From assembly GCA_030323885.1 (NCBI GenBank), contig CM059187.1, forward strand, positions 131,632,424 to 131,696,423: DNA of 64,000 nucleotides, read 5' to 3'. Position 1 is the stretch's first letter; every line of letters starts with the position of its first letter. Source of the stretch: Branchipolynoe longqiensis (lineage: Eukaryota > Annelida > Polychaeta > Phyllodocida > Polynoidae). Under the pieces are notes generated by a model. It had not been told where the DNA came from and made no database searches. It was given only the letters and a program-made list of their open reading frames with translations. Shown piece by piece: positions 23,001 through 32,490 of the stretch. Position numbers and translations under genes: made by a program.

Positions 23001-23466
23001 TTAAAGTTGCATAGTCCGGTAGTTTTGCGTTTCTGTCATTTTCTGAGATAAATATATTATGTTGATCATTATAATCTACCTTACTTTAGTTTGAATTAAC
23101 TTTAATTTTACATGTCTAGCATTTGAGATATTTGAAGCGCAAATATGCCAAATTAATTTTGGCGAGCACCATGGAATTCTCTTCTAACAGGATCTATTCA
23201 ATTGGCTTGGTATGTCATTCTAGGTGATGACACATGTTTGCTAAGTGCACCGGTATCTAAGTTAGCTATGTAGAATCAAATCTACATGGTCGTTTTCGTT
23301 AAGAAAACTTGATGTTTTCATCAGACAATGCACTTCTAATGTCCCTTCTATGTAGCAACATGTGTTTAACAATACACTGTTATATAAGCTGAATATGTAT
23401 GATAACATCTAGATAATTGCTTTTCTTTAGAAAATGTGCTGCTGTCATCGGATTGTGCAGTTTTAA
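23001..23466 (+). mobile_element. MITE-2 copy b, expanded
   Basis: Starts TTAAAGTTGCATAGTCCGGT and ends CATCGGATTGTGCAGTTTTAA. About 100 bases longer than other copies. Confidence 0.78.
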
Positions 23467-23669
23467 TGTGATTCAAGCAGGAGCTTTAAATCGAACGATT
23501 CACACGATCGATCAAATATATAAAGCGAGCATCCAATAAAAAAGGCACTAAATTTACACAGTAGACCGGAAGTGTAGGCGGTCGACATATCCGCTGTAGA
23601 GTCCTTCCCCTGCACACCATGCCGACTTATAATTATTGCGCTGACATGTAGTCGACACAGGGGTCGCGT

Positions 23670-24420
23670 TAGACTCACCCCCACGTGTCCGGTCAATTCA
23701 CCATTGCCCCCCCCCACTCCACATACCCCACCCTCACCCCCTCACCCATCCTACCTCCCACCCGCCAACTGCTTTATCTGATCACGTGCCGCATCCCCAG
23801 GTGGCATCACATCGAGGCTTGTTTCACTAGTACTCCGATGGCCAGTGACGCTACTACTTTACTAATACTTAGGTCTACACACACAGTTAAAAGAGTGATA
23901 ATTAAAACCCGCCTTGTCAGCAACTGAGCCTATGACGCTGAGAAAATACAGAGATAATATTATTGTTCCCTATGTGCTGACAGGCACAAATCCTAAATTC
24001 ACTATTAGTATTACCTGTAACAGCACATCGTACCCGTTATATTAATGTCTCTTCACAGGTATGATCAGCAAATCAATGATATCGTCTAAAGGTAAATGGC
24101 TATTCTCCAGGCTACATGTACAAAATAAAGATCCCCATAACATTGGTAATGCCTGATTTCAACCTGCTATTGTCTATATTGGTAATACCATCTCATCATC
24201 TCATCCATAAATAGTTCATGTGTACCATATTTGCTAAGGCCGGAAGACCATCACCTCAGTGCTGAAAAAAAAAATTATTCAACTAGAATAACAACTTGAA
24301 AAAAAAGAAATGCTAAGCTCCCTCCACCTCCACCTCCAGCTCCAGCTTACCCCATCACCCACATCCTGACCTGCCCCCACCCACCCTCCTCACCGCACCC
24401 TCATCCCCCAACAACAGCCG
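23670..24420. other. C-rich pockets, no gene
   Basis: C-rich tracts at 23700-23765 and 24305-24415. The frames at 23685-23927 and nearby have no recognisable content. Confidence 0.4.
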
Positions 24421-24810
24421 CGCACAAATCACCATGTCTTAGTTGACCTTGTACTACGCATCGTTGTCGACCTTGCCACGAGACCACCACCCCAATCGTG
24501 TATAGGCGCACACCGATTCCCCCGCGTGATAGGTCGTGGGATCAATCCCCGGCTGAGTCAAGCGAAAGATTTAAACGCGAAGTGTAGTGTAACATGACCA
24601 ACACAACTTTACTCTTTCGGAAATATTATGATCAAATATCACTATTCATGATTTGTCTTACTTGAAACAATTTATTCTCTATGATCTGCGGGATTGTTGG
24701 TAGTCAAGTTGTGGATAATAGTATCATTCAGTCTTAATCATTGTCTTCACTGTCAAAGATTAGGGAATATTACCAAATGGAAAACTAGTGAAAATTCTAC
24801 TATCAATTAA

Positions 24811-25157
24811 AGTTGCACAGTCCAATGGTTTTGAGTTTCTGAAATTTTCTGAGATAAATACATTAGGTTGATCGTCATTATGTATCTTACTTTAGCTTGA
24901 AGTAACTTTTATTTTAAGTGGCTAACTTTTGATATACTTGAAGTGGAACCATGCAAAATTAATGTGGACAAGCTTGTGAAAACTCTGACCCCATAGGCTT
25001 CTGCAGTAACAGGTTCTATTCAATTGCCTCGGTATTCCTTTCTATGTGGTGATAAATGTTTAATAAGTGTACCAGTATCTAAGTTAGATATGTAGAATCA
25101 AATTTAGATAATTGTTTTGGTTTAGAAAAATTGATATTTTCATCGGACTATGCAGCT
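24811..25157 (+). mobile_element. MITE-2 copy c
   Basis: Flanked by TTAA at 24807-24810 and 25158-25161. TIRs are AAGTTGCACAGTCCAATGG and CATCGGACTATGCAGCT. The interior is closely related to 36315-36660. Confidence 0.87.
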
Positions 25158-25174
25158 TTAAGTTAAATGTAAAG

Positions 25175-26204
25175 CCTTATGAGTATGCCTTATAACCTAT
25201 GTCAGTCCTACCTTGCCCTCCCTGTGTGACGTCACAGAACTACTACTAATTGCCATGGAATACTCGGAGTTTAATGGTGCTGGGCAGACCAATCTTGACA
25301 CCCCTGGCTTTGAATTCCAATAACCCATTCTAAATGTGATATTTCATTAAGATATATATCAAAGAGGCCTATAAGGAATACAGGGTAAAAGTATGTGACC
25401 AGATCATTAGCAAAGTATATATTTTACCTTACTTTGCCTGGTTTTCGACAACGCTAGGATAGGGATGGGACTGTTTGGCAGAGTGCTAGGATAATGTGAC
25501 TCGAGTCCAATATCGAAGTCATAGGGCAGCATGATGTGGAACAACCTACCAGCCAGAACCAGGGCAGCATCCTTTTACCTAGAATTTAAAAACTCACTAA
25601 GAGTACATTGGATTGGGCAGGCCCTTATGCAGTTGCAGTAAAGTATGTTCCATGCTGTCACCATACTGTAATTGGCAGACCACCGAACCCTCAGCCTCGG
25701 TTCTCCCCCCTCCCACCCCCTTTTTTTATCTGTTGCTGTTCCTCTGTTATTTCCAGTCAACCATATACAATGTCAGAGATGGTCCAAATAAAAATGTAAA
25801 ATTTAAGACCTAAATGCACTGGGATTGGTCCCACTGCGTCACTGGTCACAGCTGGTCCAGTGTATTATTACCAACCCCACCCCAACAACATAATTCATAA
25901 ACTCACATAACTAACTACACTAGAGTTACACTAGAATATTTCTAACAAACTGACATGTATATACCACTTGCCTAACTGCAACTGAACATTGAAACTTACT
26001 ACAACTTTACCAACTGAATACAGAAGATAACTTCTGCTTACATTCTAAATGTAAATATTCACATTGATCTGACTAATATTGATCTAATTATATGTCACTA
26101 CTGTTACCATATTGCTATAGAACTTTTAGGTTACAGAATTTCATTGTGTTACATGCTGCAAATTGTGTATTCAACAGTTATTGTATACCTTATTCTATAT
26201 ACCT
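25175..26204. other. no gene; one weak SINE-A trace
   Basis: A decayed SINE-A body may lie at 25440-25560 (GATAGGGATGGGACTG, AGGATAATGTGACT). Nothing else is recognised. Confidence 0.4.
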
Positions 26205-26320
26205 TTTGTGTAAATAACCCTGAATTGAAAAATGGCTGGAAGACCAGTGCTTCATCACTGACAAAAGACTTATTCAGCAGAATAAACATATTTACCAACA
26301 AAAACAAACAAAAAAGTTCC
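26205..26320 (-). repeat. dispersed ~80-bp repeat, copy c
   Basis: Inverted relative of 9285-9370 and 10910-10990: AATGGCTGGAAGACCAGTGC, then TTATTCAGCAGAATAAACAT. Confidence 0.6.
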
Positions 26321-26350
26321 ACACGGTATTAGGTTAGACCTATAAAGACA

Positions 26351-26402
26351 TTGTCGGTTTACACTGCTACAAGTTGGTACCCGTCCTGATATGATTTTAC
26401 AT
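26351..26402 (+). repeat. SINE-A tail fragment
   Basis: CTACAAGTTGGTACCCGTCC, then TGATATGATTTTACAT, cut short before the normal end. It lies just 5' of the full-length SINE-A at 26424. Confidence 0.6.
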
Positions 26403-26423
26403 ATCTTTAGATATCCCAAGAAG

Positions 26424-26768
26424 CAGCCATGGTGGCCGAATGGGTAGAGCACGGCTCGCGTGCGGGATGTCAGGAGTTCGGTTCCAGGTTGAGTCAAACC
26501 GATGACTTATAAAACCGATGACTTATAAAATTGATACTTGTTGCTTCCTAGCCTGGCACTCGACATTAATAGGATATGGAAAGGACTGGTTAGTTCAGTG
26601 TCAGGATAATATGACTGAGTGGGATATTTGGCCATGGTGCCAGCAGCTTGATTTGCTAGAGGGGCAACACTATAAGGTTGCCATGAGTGTGCCCTGTCAC
26701 AAGTTCGGTATCCATCCGGATATGACCTTAGATGTTGCTAGGACATAAAACAACAATAAACAAACAAA
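26424..26768 (+). mobile_element. SINE-A, complete copy with target-site duplication
   Basis: Flanked by the perfect 13-bp duplication ATATCCCAAGAAG (26411-26423 and 26769-26781). The tRNA-like head carries an A-box-like TGGCCGAATGGG and B box GTTCGGTTCC near 26478. A duplication of CCGATGACTTATAAAA spans 26501-26535. The body and tail are intact, ending with ACAACAATAAACAAACAAA. It therefore fixes the true ends of the family at about 345 bp. Mobilised in trans by a LINE; it encodes no protein. Confidence 0.92.
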
Positions 26769-27018
26769 ATATCCCAAGAAGGCAAAGCTGTTGGTGTGAG
26801 ATCATTCTGACGCAAATGGTAATGCGCCAGCAAGTGGGCGTAGGATCTGACCACGTGCTGATGATGCTTTGTTCCAACTAACCAAGTGGGAAACGAGCAG
26901 CTCGCCACAACTGACCTTCACCCAACTCATTGGATGAGTCACTCACTCATCATTAACAATCCGCTCCTGCACAGACTCTGGATGGAGATAGGTACTACCG
27001 TATATACGAGAATATAAG

Positions 27019-27641
27019 CAGAGAGCGTGTATATAGATGAGAGGGACAACTCTCATACTAGACCGTGTAACAGCTGCCGACTGTGGCGCTCCAAGTGGTG
27101 GTTGTTGAACAGTTTATGCGTACCAGCAAACTCAAGGCATTGTCAATGGTAGTGTGCAATCTTCACACAGAAAAAAGTGAAATATCTCTAAAACTACACC
27201 ACATAGAAACAAACTGTTTGGAACACATATAGAAAACAGATTCACCGATCAGACTATATTAAATTCATATGGTTAGGGTTCCGTATTTCTATTAATTTTG
27301 AATAAAATAGCCATTTTGCACTGCATGTACGGCAAACTCAATGCATTGTCAATGGCAGTGAGCAATCTTCATACAGAAAAAGTGAAATATCTCTAAAACC
27401 ACATGACCTAGACACAAACCGCTTGGAACACATATAGAAAACATGTTTACCAAAAAGATTATATTAAATTTATACGGTTAGGGTTCTGGATTCCTATTAA
27501 TTTTGAATAAAACTAATGTTTTGCACTGCGTGTATCGTCAAACTCAAGCCTTGTTCAACAATAACCGTGAGAGGCGCCACTGTAGCCTGTGTTACCGATT
27601 TTCGCGGGAGTTGTCCCTCTCATCTATATACACACTCTCTG
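27019..27641. mobile_element. 623-bp inverted-repeat element with internal tandem repeats
   Basis: It begins CAGAGAGCGTGTATATAGAT and ends with the inverted equivalent. The outer 33 bases of each arm differ at one position, and weaker inverted similarity continues to about 90 bases (27019-27110 against 27550-27641). It is flanked by a perfect 7-bp duplication ATATAAG (27012-27018, 27642-27648). The core is a 206-bp tandem repeat. No transposase. The CAG start recalls hAT elements, but those normally duplicate 8 bp, so the superfamily is open. Confidence 0.85.
27118..27560 (+). repeat. 206-bp tandem repeat, two copies plus a partial third
   Basis: CAAACTCAA anchors occur at 27127, 27333 and 27539, exactly 206 apart. 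The unit contains AAAGTGAAATATCTCTAAAA, then GGAACACATATAGAAAACA, then TTAATTTTGAATAAAA. A related ~195-bp unit lies alone at 44165-44375. Confidence 0.93.
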
Positions 27642-27725
27642 ATATAAGTCAAGGCCACAAACAAATCTCCGATTCTGAGGTTGTCTTATATTTGCAATAC
27701 TCTTATCTGGGGTATAACTAGTTAT

Positions 27726-27932
27726 AGCCCGTATACACGCCTGTATGCACCTGTAAAGCAAGGAGGGATCCGGCTACACTCTCTACCCCGTTGACACTAT
27801 TGGTTCCCGGGTTTGACACCAGGTGAGCTTGCAGCGCCGCTGTCACCCCCGGTCGGCTCGCCAATGCACCAAGCGGTTCATTCGGGTTCCAGCTGCGCTT
27901 GAAGCGACTGCTCAGGCTTGGTTGTCGGTTGG
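27726..27932 (+). repeat. terminal repeat A1 of the Ngaro-like element
   Basis: Begins AGCCCGTATACACGCC and ends GGCTTGGTTGTCGGTT. Repeated at 32262-32468 with a constant offset of 4536 and three substitutions. It lies just 5' of the Gag start and so probably holds the leader and promoter. Confidence 0.93.
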
Positions 27933-27947
27933 TTTTTTGCCGGCTTC

Positions 27948-28898
27948 ATGCAGCATATAACAGATTATTGCGGGCCCTGTGGCAGGAAGCACAAGTTGCC
28001 GGTGAATGAATTGTGCACGGTGCGACTGGTAGCAGCTACTAAGAGGACAACCCGGTCCAGTACTATCCCTAATCCTGAGCAACCTGAAACAAAAACGAGT
28101 GACATGTCGGTAGAGTTGAAGAAAGAGGTGCGTGCGGAGACGGGGGCGGTAGCGGAGGACTTGGCTGACGAGGAGCGCGTGCTGAGGAACCAGGTAGAGG
28201 CGCTGGAGCGAAGGAAACGAGTTGCGACCCTACAAAAGCAGCAGAGGCAGCTGGAGGACGAGCTTGAGCAGTTGAGCGTCAAGACGGTCGACCGGGGCAG
28301 AAGCACGTCGAGGCGTGTGCGTCAGTGTCGTCATGGTCACGGGTCGTCTTCGTCCAGCTCCGGTAGCAGGACGCCTAGCAGGGAGAGACGGCGCAGACGT
28401 AAGTGGTCTCTGAAGCACCACACTTGTGACAGTAAGCAAGTTAAAAAACTGAACATGTATGAGATAGTAGAGGCAACTTGCGCCTGGTTTTCAGACACTA
28501 CTGAGTATGCAGACATTGACGCGTGTCATTCAGTAATTAAGCATATTAGTTATATGTGTTCTAAGGCTAAGTTTAACCAGTTTAATAATGCCGCTCATGT
28601 CGCTTATGACACTGGCGTGCGCAAGCTTGCACAGAAGGGAGGTTTTCCGTTTTTTTCAGGCGGTAACAGTGAGCTTGCGCTCAGGCATTATGCGTTCGAG
28701 AACATTAAAGACACAAAGAAGGGGGCAGCTTCTTCTACCACATCGAGTAAACTGTTCACTCGGGAGGGGAAAAAAGCATGTTTCGCCCATAATGGCGAGC
28801 AGGGTTGCACCAGAGACGGAAAGACGTGCGATTTTGGGCACTGGTGTTCCAGATGCGGTAGTCGGAGTCACAAACGAGGCAGTTGTCGGAAGGACTGA
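27948..28898 (+). CDS. Gag-like protein of the Ngaro-like element
   Basis: 316 residues from the first ATG after A1; the frame is also open upstream but without an ATG. Probable role: nucleocapsid-type packaging of the element RNA. N-terminus: a Cys/His cluster (C8, C11, H15, C23) that could bind zinc. About residues 60-115: charged heptad-like segment rich in Glu, Leu and Arg, probably a coiled coil. About 120-150: Arg/Ser-rich. C-terminus: a CCCH finger (C278-x8-C287-x6-C294-x3-H298) immediately followed by a CCHC zinc knuckle (C300-x2-C303-x4-H308-x4-C313). The stop is TGA at 28896-28898, and the RT/RNase H frame continues after it in the same phase. The middle region has no family I can name. 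Confidence 0.85.
   Translation: MQHITDYCGPCGRKHKLPVNELCTVRLVAATKRTTRSSTIPNPEQPETKTSDMSVELKKEVRAETGAVAEDLADEERVLRNQVEALERRKRVATLQKQQRQLEDELEQLSVKTVDRGRSTSRRVRQCRHGHGSSSSSSGSRTPSRERRRRRKWSLKHHTCDSKQVKKLNMYEIVEATCAWFSDTTEYADIDACHSVIKHISYMCSKAKFNQFNNAAHVAYDTGVRKLAQKGGFPFFSGGNSELALRHYAFENIKDTKKGAASSTTSSKLFTREGKKACFAHNGEQGCTRDGKTCDFGHWCSRCGSRSHKRGSCRKD
28896..28898 (+). promoter_or_regulatory. single in-frame UGA between Gag and RT (candidate readthrough stop)
   Basis: The codon TGA is followed by G. Downstream, the same frame stays open for 667 codons to the TAG at 30897-30899. The first ATG in that frame is at 29274, 125 codons later and already past conserved sequence. Either programmed readthrough or one nonsense mutation in a fused Gag-Pol would give this. 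Confidence 0.55.
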
Positions 28899-30899
28899 GG
28901 GCATAGGAAATGTTTAAAAATAAATTCAAAAAATCATGTTATATCCCAAAATAAGTTAAATAGCATTTCAGGGGAAATTGAGAATGACCTTCAGGTAAAA
29001 TATGGTGGTAATTATACGTTATGTAAGAAGTTGGAAGAGTGTGCTTCTCCTGCTCTGCTTCAGACACCGGCTGGAACCAGTCGGTGTGTGGTAAACGTTG
29101 TAGCCAATGGCGTGGTTAATTGCGTAACAACCTTAGCTGTTTGGGTACCTATCAATGCACCAAGTTTAAATGTTAGTAATACGGAGTCAGGGTACCTCGT
29201 TACAGTATACGATAGACATTCCAATTATACAGACAATTACACGTTTACGGTAACGCTCGACTGCTTCAAGGGTATGTGTACTTGTGTTCACAGAATTGCC
29301 GGTGCTACCGCGCAATTGAGGCCATGCAGGGTATTTATAGAGGCCTTTTACCGGGGCGACACAGATCCGGATTGGGAGTTTGTGCTTCAGGGTTCAATAT
29401 TTGGGTTCAAAATTATTAACCATGGTTTTGATAATGAATACAAGAGCTACCCATGTCGCAATAATTCTGAGCGCGATATGTTGATAGAAAAAAAATTGAA
29501 ACTGGAAATTGAAAAAGAATATATTAGTTGTACGGACAAACTTCCGACTTGTTCGCACAAGCTATTCTGTATTCCTAAGTCGAGTGGTTCCGGTTACAGG
29601 GTAATAGTTGATTGTAGCAAGCCATATCTAAAGTCAGTAAACAATTTCGTGTCGGAGACGTGTTGTAAATTCTCCTATAAAAGTGTCAATACCTTAACTA
29701 ACATGATGGTCAGGGATGACTATATTGCGGTAGTGGATATACAGGACGCTTATCGCGCCTTGAGTATCCATCCGTCTGACAGGCAGAGACAGGGTTTAAT
29801 TTGGGATGTTAATGGAACTCGTCGTTACTTCCTAGATAACCGCCTGTCTATGGGGCTTTCGTCGAGTCCATACATTTTTAGTAAGGTTTCTGACTTTGTC
29901 TACCGGTGTGCGGTGCGAGCGGGTAGTTCTCGAGTCGTTAATTATTTGGACGACTTCGCGGTGATTGGTGAGTCGTATCAGGACTGTCTCCGTAATCAAA
30001 AGAAATTGATAGACATATTACGTAGAGTTGGGTTTTACATAAGTTACTCTAAAATATTGATGCCTTCAAGGAGTGTTAGGTTCCTGGGTATTGAGATTGA
30101 CACTTCAACTCTTAAAATTAAACTTCCTCGCGATAAAATAGAGAAATTGAAATCACACTTAGCATTGTTTGTTAACAAGCGTAAATCAACTCGGAAGGAG
30201 TTGGAACAGTTAGGAGGTAGGCTATCCCACTGTTCCCTAGTGGTACGTGGTGGTCGCTCGTTCTCGACCCGTATACACAGTGCTGTGAAATCTCTGAAGC
30301 TACCTTTTCATAAATTTAGAATAAATGAGGCATTTCGAGAGGAGATACAATGGTGGCTGAATTATGTTGACCGGTTTAACGGGGAGGAGAAAATTCTTAG
30401 TAACCATGCTGATACGGTATCTGTATACACGGATGCGTCCATGGGAGGTTTTGGCGCCTTGTATAATACTGATTGGTGTGTTGGGTTCTTTAAAAATGAA
30501 TTCCATGTTAGAAGTTTGTCACATCATATAGCGTTTGCGTCTGACTGCTGTTCGGACGAGCATATAAATATAAAAGAAATCTGGGCGGTGGTAGCTGCGG
30601 TGGACCGTTGGTCGCACCTATGGAAAAATAAGAACGTTGTTTTTATGACGGATAATAATACAGTACGTTCTGCGTTAGAAAGTGGTAAATCAAAGAACAA
30701 TTTGATAATGACCTGGTTGAAGAAAATATTTTGGCGTTCCATTACATATAATTTTAATATATCAGCGGTGCGTATTAAGTCTGACGATAATATTATATGT
30801 GACAGCCTTAGCCGTTGGGGTTGCCCTAATCAGCTGGGTAGGATTGGGAAAGTGGATAGAGGTGAATTGTTGTGTTGTTCTCATTTGTTCAAATGCTAG
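28899..30899 (+). CDS. reverse transcriptase / RNase H of the Ngaro-like element
   Basis: Given here from the codon after the Gag UGA; the segment from TTG at 29031 alone is 622 codons. It copies the element RNA into DNA. Numbering from 29031: a DIRS-type lead-in at 115-205, RT motif A VVDIQDAY (D236), motif B SMGLSSSP (273-280), motif C YLDD (305-308), a thumb-like segment to about 420, then RNase H with its four acids D468 (YTDAS), E516, D541 (MTDN) and D591 (CDSLSR). All catalytic residues are present and there is no internal stop or frameshift. No ATG lies between the UGA and 29274, so translation probably depends on readthrough from Gag. The stop TAG overlaps the start of the recombinase. 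Confidence 0.92.
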   Translation, partial: GHRKCLKINSKNHVISQNKLNSISGEIENDLQVKYGGNYTLCKKLEECASPALLQTPAGTSRCVVNVVANGVVNCVTTLAVWVPINAPSLNVSNTESGYLVTVYDRHSNYTDNYTFTVTLDCFKGMCTCVHRIAGATAQLRPCRVFIEAFYRGDTDPDWEFVLQGSIFGFKIINHGFDNEYKSYPCRNNSERDMLIEKKLKLEIEKEYISCTDKLPTCSHKLFCIPKSSGSGYRVIVDCSKPYLKSVNNFVSETCCKFSYKSVNTLTNMMVRDDYIAVVDIQDAYRALSIHPSDRQRQGLIWDVNGTRRYFLDNRLSMGLSSSPYIFSKVSDFVYRCAVRAGSSRVVNYLDDFAVIGESYQDCLRNQKKLIDILRRVGFYISYSKILMPSRSVRFLGIEIDTSTLKIKLPRDKIEKLKSHLALFVNKRKSTRKELEQLGGRLSHCSLVVRGGRSFSTRIHSAVKSLKLPFHKFRINEAFREEIQWWLNYVDRFNGEEKILSNHADTVSVYTDASMGGFGALYNTDWCVGFFKNEFHVRSLSHHIAFASDCCSDEHINIKEIWAVVAAVDRWSHLWKNKNVVFMTDNNTVRSALESGKSKNNLIMTWLKKIFWRSITYNFNISAVRIKSDDNIICDSLSRWGCPNQLGRIGKVDRGELLCCSHLFKC

Positions 30900-31891
30900 G
30901 GCTTGATATGACACTTTATATTATTATAGGTCTCGCGGACCTTCATAAGGAAGCAACTGCTATCACCGCGCATTATTACGCTCCCAACAGTCTCACCACC
31001 CGATCTATGCAGTTACGTAAATACTTTAGATTTATAGACGAATTCCGTGGTCTATTAACACCTATTCCTTGTTCTGCTACTCAAGTAGCCATATATGTAA
31101 CTTGGTTGGCTCATTCATTGAAGTATAGTTCTATCACGAACTACTTATCGGCGTTAAATTTTTTTTTAAAGTCGGAGAATGTCCCTTCAATTGATTACTC
31201 CAACCATACGGTGAAAACCACGCTCGGGGGTGTTAAGCGTGCCCTTGGATGTGCCGTAAAGACGGCAAAACCATTATTGCCTCGTAATTTGTTGCTAATG
31301 TTCTCGTTCATGACCGACTCGCCGGGACACATTGCTACCCGTGCGGCGATATTAACAGGCTTCCGAGGCCTGTTACGGAAATGTCAGCTCACTCAGTCGG
31401 AGTCAGTCTTGCTACGGTCCGACTTCCAATTTTTATCCTGGGGTATGTTGATATCGATAAGGAAGTCGAAGACAATCCAATTTGGTGAGCGCAAACTTTT
31501 GATTCCGGTCACTCATGTTCGGGATCAGTCGCTATGTGCTGTCCATTGGACTAAGCGGCATTTTGACCAAGTTCCCCTTCCTCAGGACGCCCTGGCGTTT
31601 CAGGTTCCTTCTCCTGAAGGTGGGCATATGCCCTTATCGTATCGCGTATTGCAGTCGACTATCAAATATTTATGTGAGCTGGCAGAATTGAGCCCCGATG
31701 ATTATTCATGCCACTCTCTTAGGAGGGGTGGCTGTACGTTTTTACACATGCAGGGGGCGAGTATACAGGAGATCAAAACGCGGGGCGACTGGCGATCTGA
31801 CTGTGTATATAAGTATATTACTTTGCCAATTTCTGAGAGGATACTTAATGACATGCATGTATCTGCCGCCATTGATTACTACCTTTCATGA
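30893..31891 (+). CDS. tyrosine recombinase of the Ngaro-like element
   Basis: 332 residues from the ATG in AAATGCTAG, which overlaps the RT stop by 7 nt in another frame; this favours translation by termination-reinitiation. It integrates the circular DNA intermediate without a target duplication. About residues 25-115 are the helical core-binding domain. The catalytic domain has Arg162 (GFRGLLRKCQL), the beta-hairpin Lys in RKSKT (190-194), His274-x-x-Arg277 (CHSLRRGG), Trp300 (RGDW, in the place of the second His) and the nucleophile Tyr308 (YKYI; Tyr306 is an alternative). All family-defining residues are present, and the length is normal for Ngaro recombinases. Confidence 0.92.
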   Translation: MLGLDMTLYIIIGLADLHKEATAITAHYYAPNSLTTRSMQLRKYFRFIDEFRGLLTPIPCSATQVAIYVTWLAHSLKYSSITNYLSALNFFLKSENVPSIDYSNHTVKTTLGGVKRALGCAVKTAKPLLPRNLLLMFSFMTDSPGHIATRAAILTGFRGLLRKCQLTQSESVLLRSDFQFLSWGMLISIRKSKTIQFGERKLLIPVTHVRDQSLCAVHWTKRHFDQVPLPQDALAFQVPSPEGGHMPLSYRVLQSTIKYLCELAELSPDDYSCHSLRRGGCTFLHMQGASIQEIKTRGDWRSDCVYKYITLPISERILNDMHVSAAIDYYLS

Positions 31892-32006
31892 TATTTTGTT
31901 GTTGTTGTTTTTTTTGTTTTTTGTTTGTTTTTTTGTTCTTTTTTTTCTCTTCTTTTTTTTCTCTTTTTTTTTCTTTTCTCTTTGGCTGGGTTCGGTCTTC
32001 GCCCGT
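31892..32006 (+). other. T-rich tract between the recombinase stop and B1
   Basis: About 90 bases of T with scattered G and C (for example TTTTTTTCTCTTCTTTTTTT) followed by a short unique spacer. A shorter T-rich spacer (32467-32490) separates A2 from B2. It may be a transcription or processing signal; its function is unknown. Confidence 0.7.
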
Positions 32007-32261
32007 GGCGGTTGGCCCAGCCAGATATCACTCTCACCCTATTAACGTTGATGATGCTAATTGTGAGACTTTACGATGATAATTGTTCATCTTTGATATA
32101 TTACTATTATCCTGATTGTTCATCAGGCTTCGATTATTCCAATTACATTGTTTATCCTTGTTATGCATTTGAGGATGCTAAGTTGATTATCACGAATCTG
32201 CAATTGTGAATAAATTGATATCGCCAATTCATTACTATGTTCGTCGCCTCCTCTTGCTTAC
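32007..32261 (+). repeat. terminal repeat B1 of the Ngaro-like element
   Basis: Begins GGCGGTTGGCCCAGCC and ends CCTCCTCTTGCTTAC, abutting A2 directly. Repeated at 32491-32745 with offset 484 and two substitutions. Confidence 0.94.
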
Positions 32262-32468
32262 AGCCCGTATACACGCCTGTATGCACCTGTAAAGCAAGGA
32301 GGGATCCGGCTACACTCTCTACCCCATTGACACTATTGGTTCCCGGGTTCGACACCAGGTGAGCTTGCAGCGCCGCTGTCACCCCCGGTCGGCTCCCCAA
32401 TGCACCAAGCGGTTCATTCGGGTTCCAGCTGCGCTTGAAGCGACTGCTCAGGCTTGGTTGTCGGTTGT
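32262..32468 (+). repeat. internal repeat A2 of the Ngaro-like element
   Basis: Near-identical copy of A1, lying directly after B1. The B1/A2 junction matches what a circular intermediate would contain. Confidence 0.94.
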
Positions 32469-32490
32469 TTTTTGGTTTTTTTCACGGTAG

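Noticed and set aside
26440..26500. tRNA gene
   Set aside because: The A and B boxes belong to the SINE-A head; the sequence continues into the SINE body and is bounded by target duplications. The same applies to all other tRNA-like heads here.
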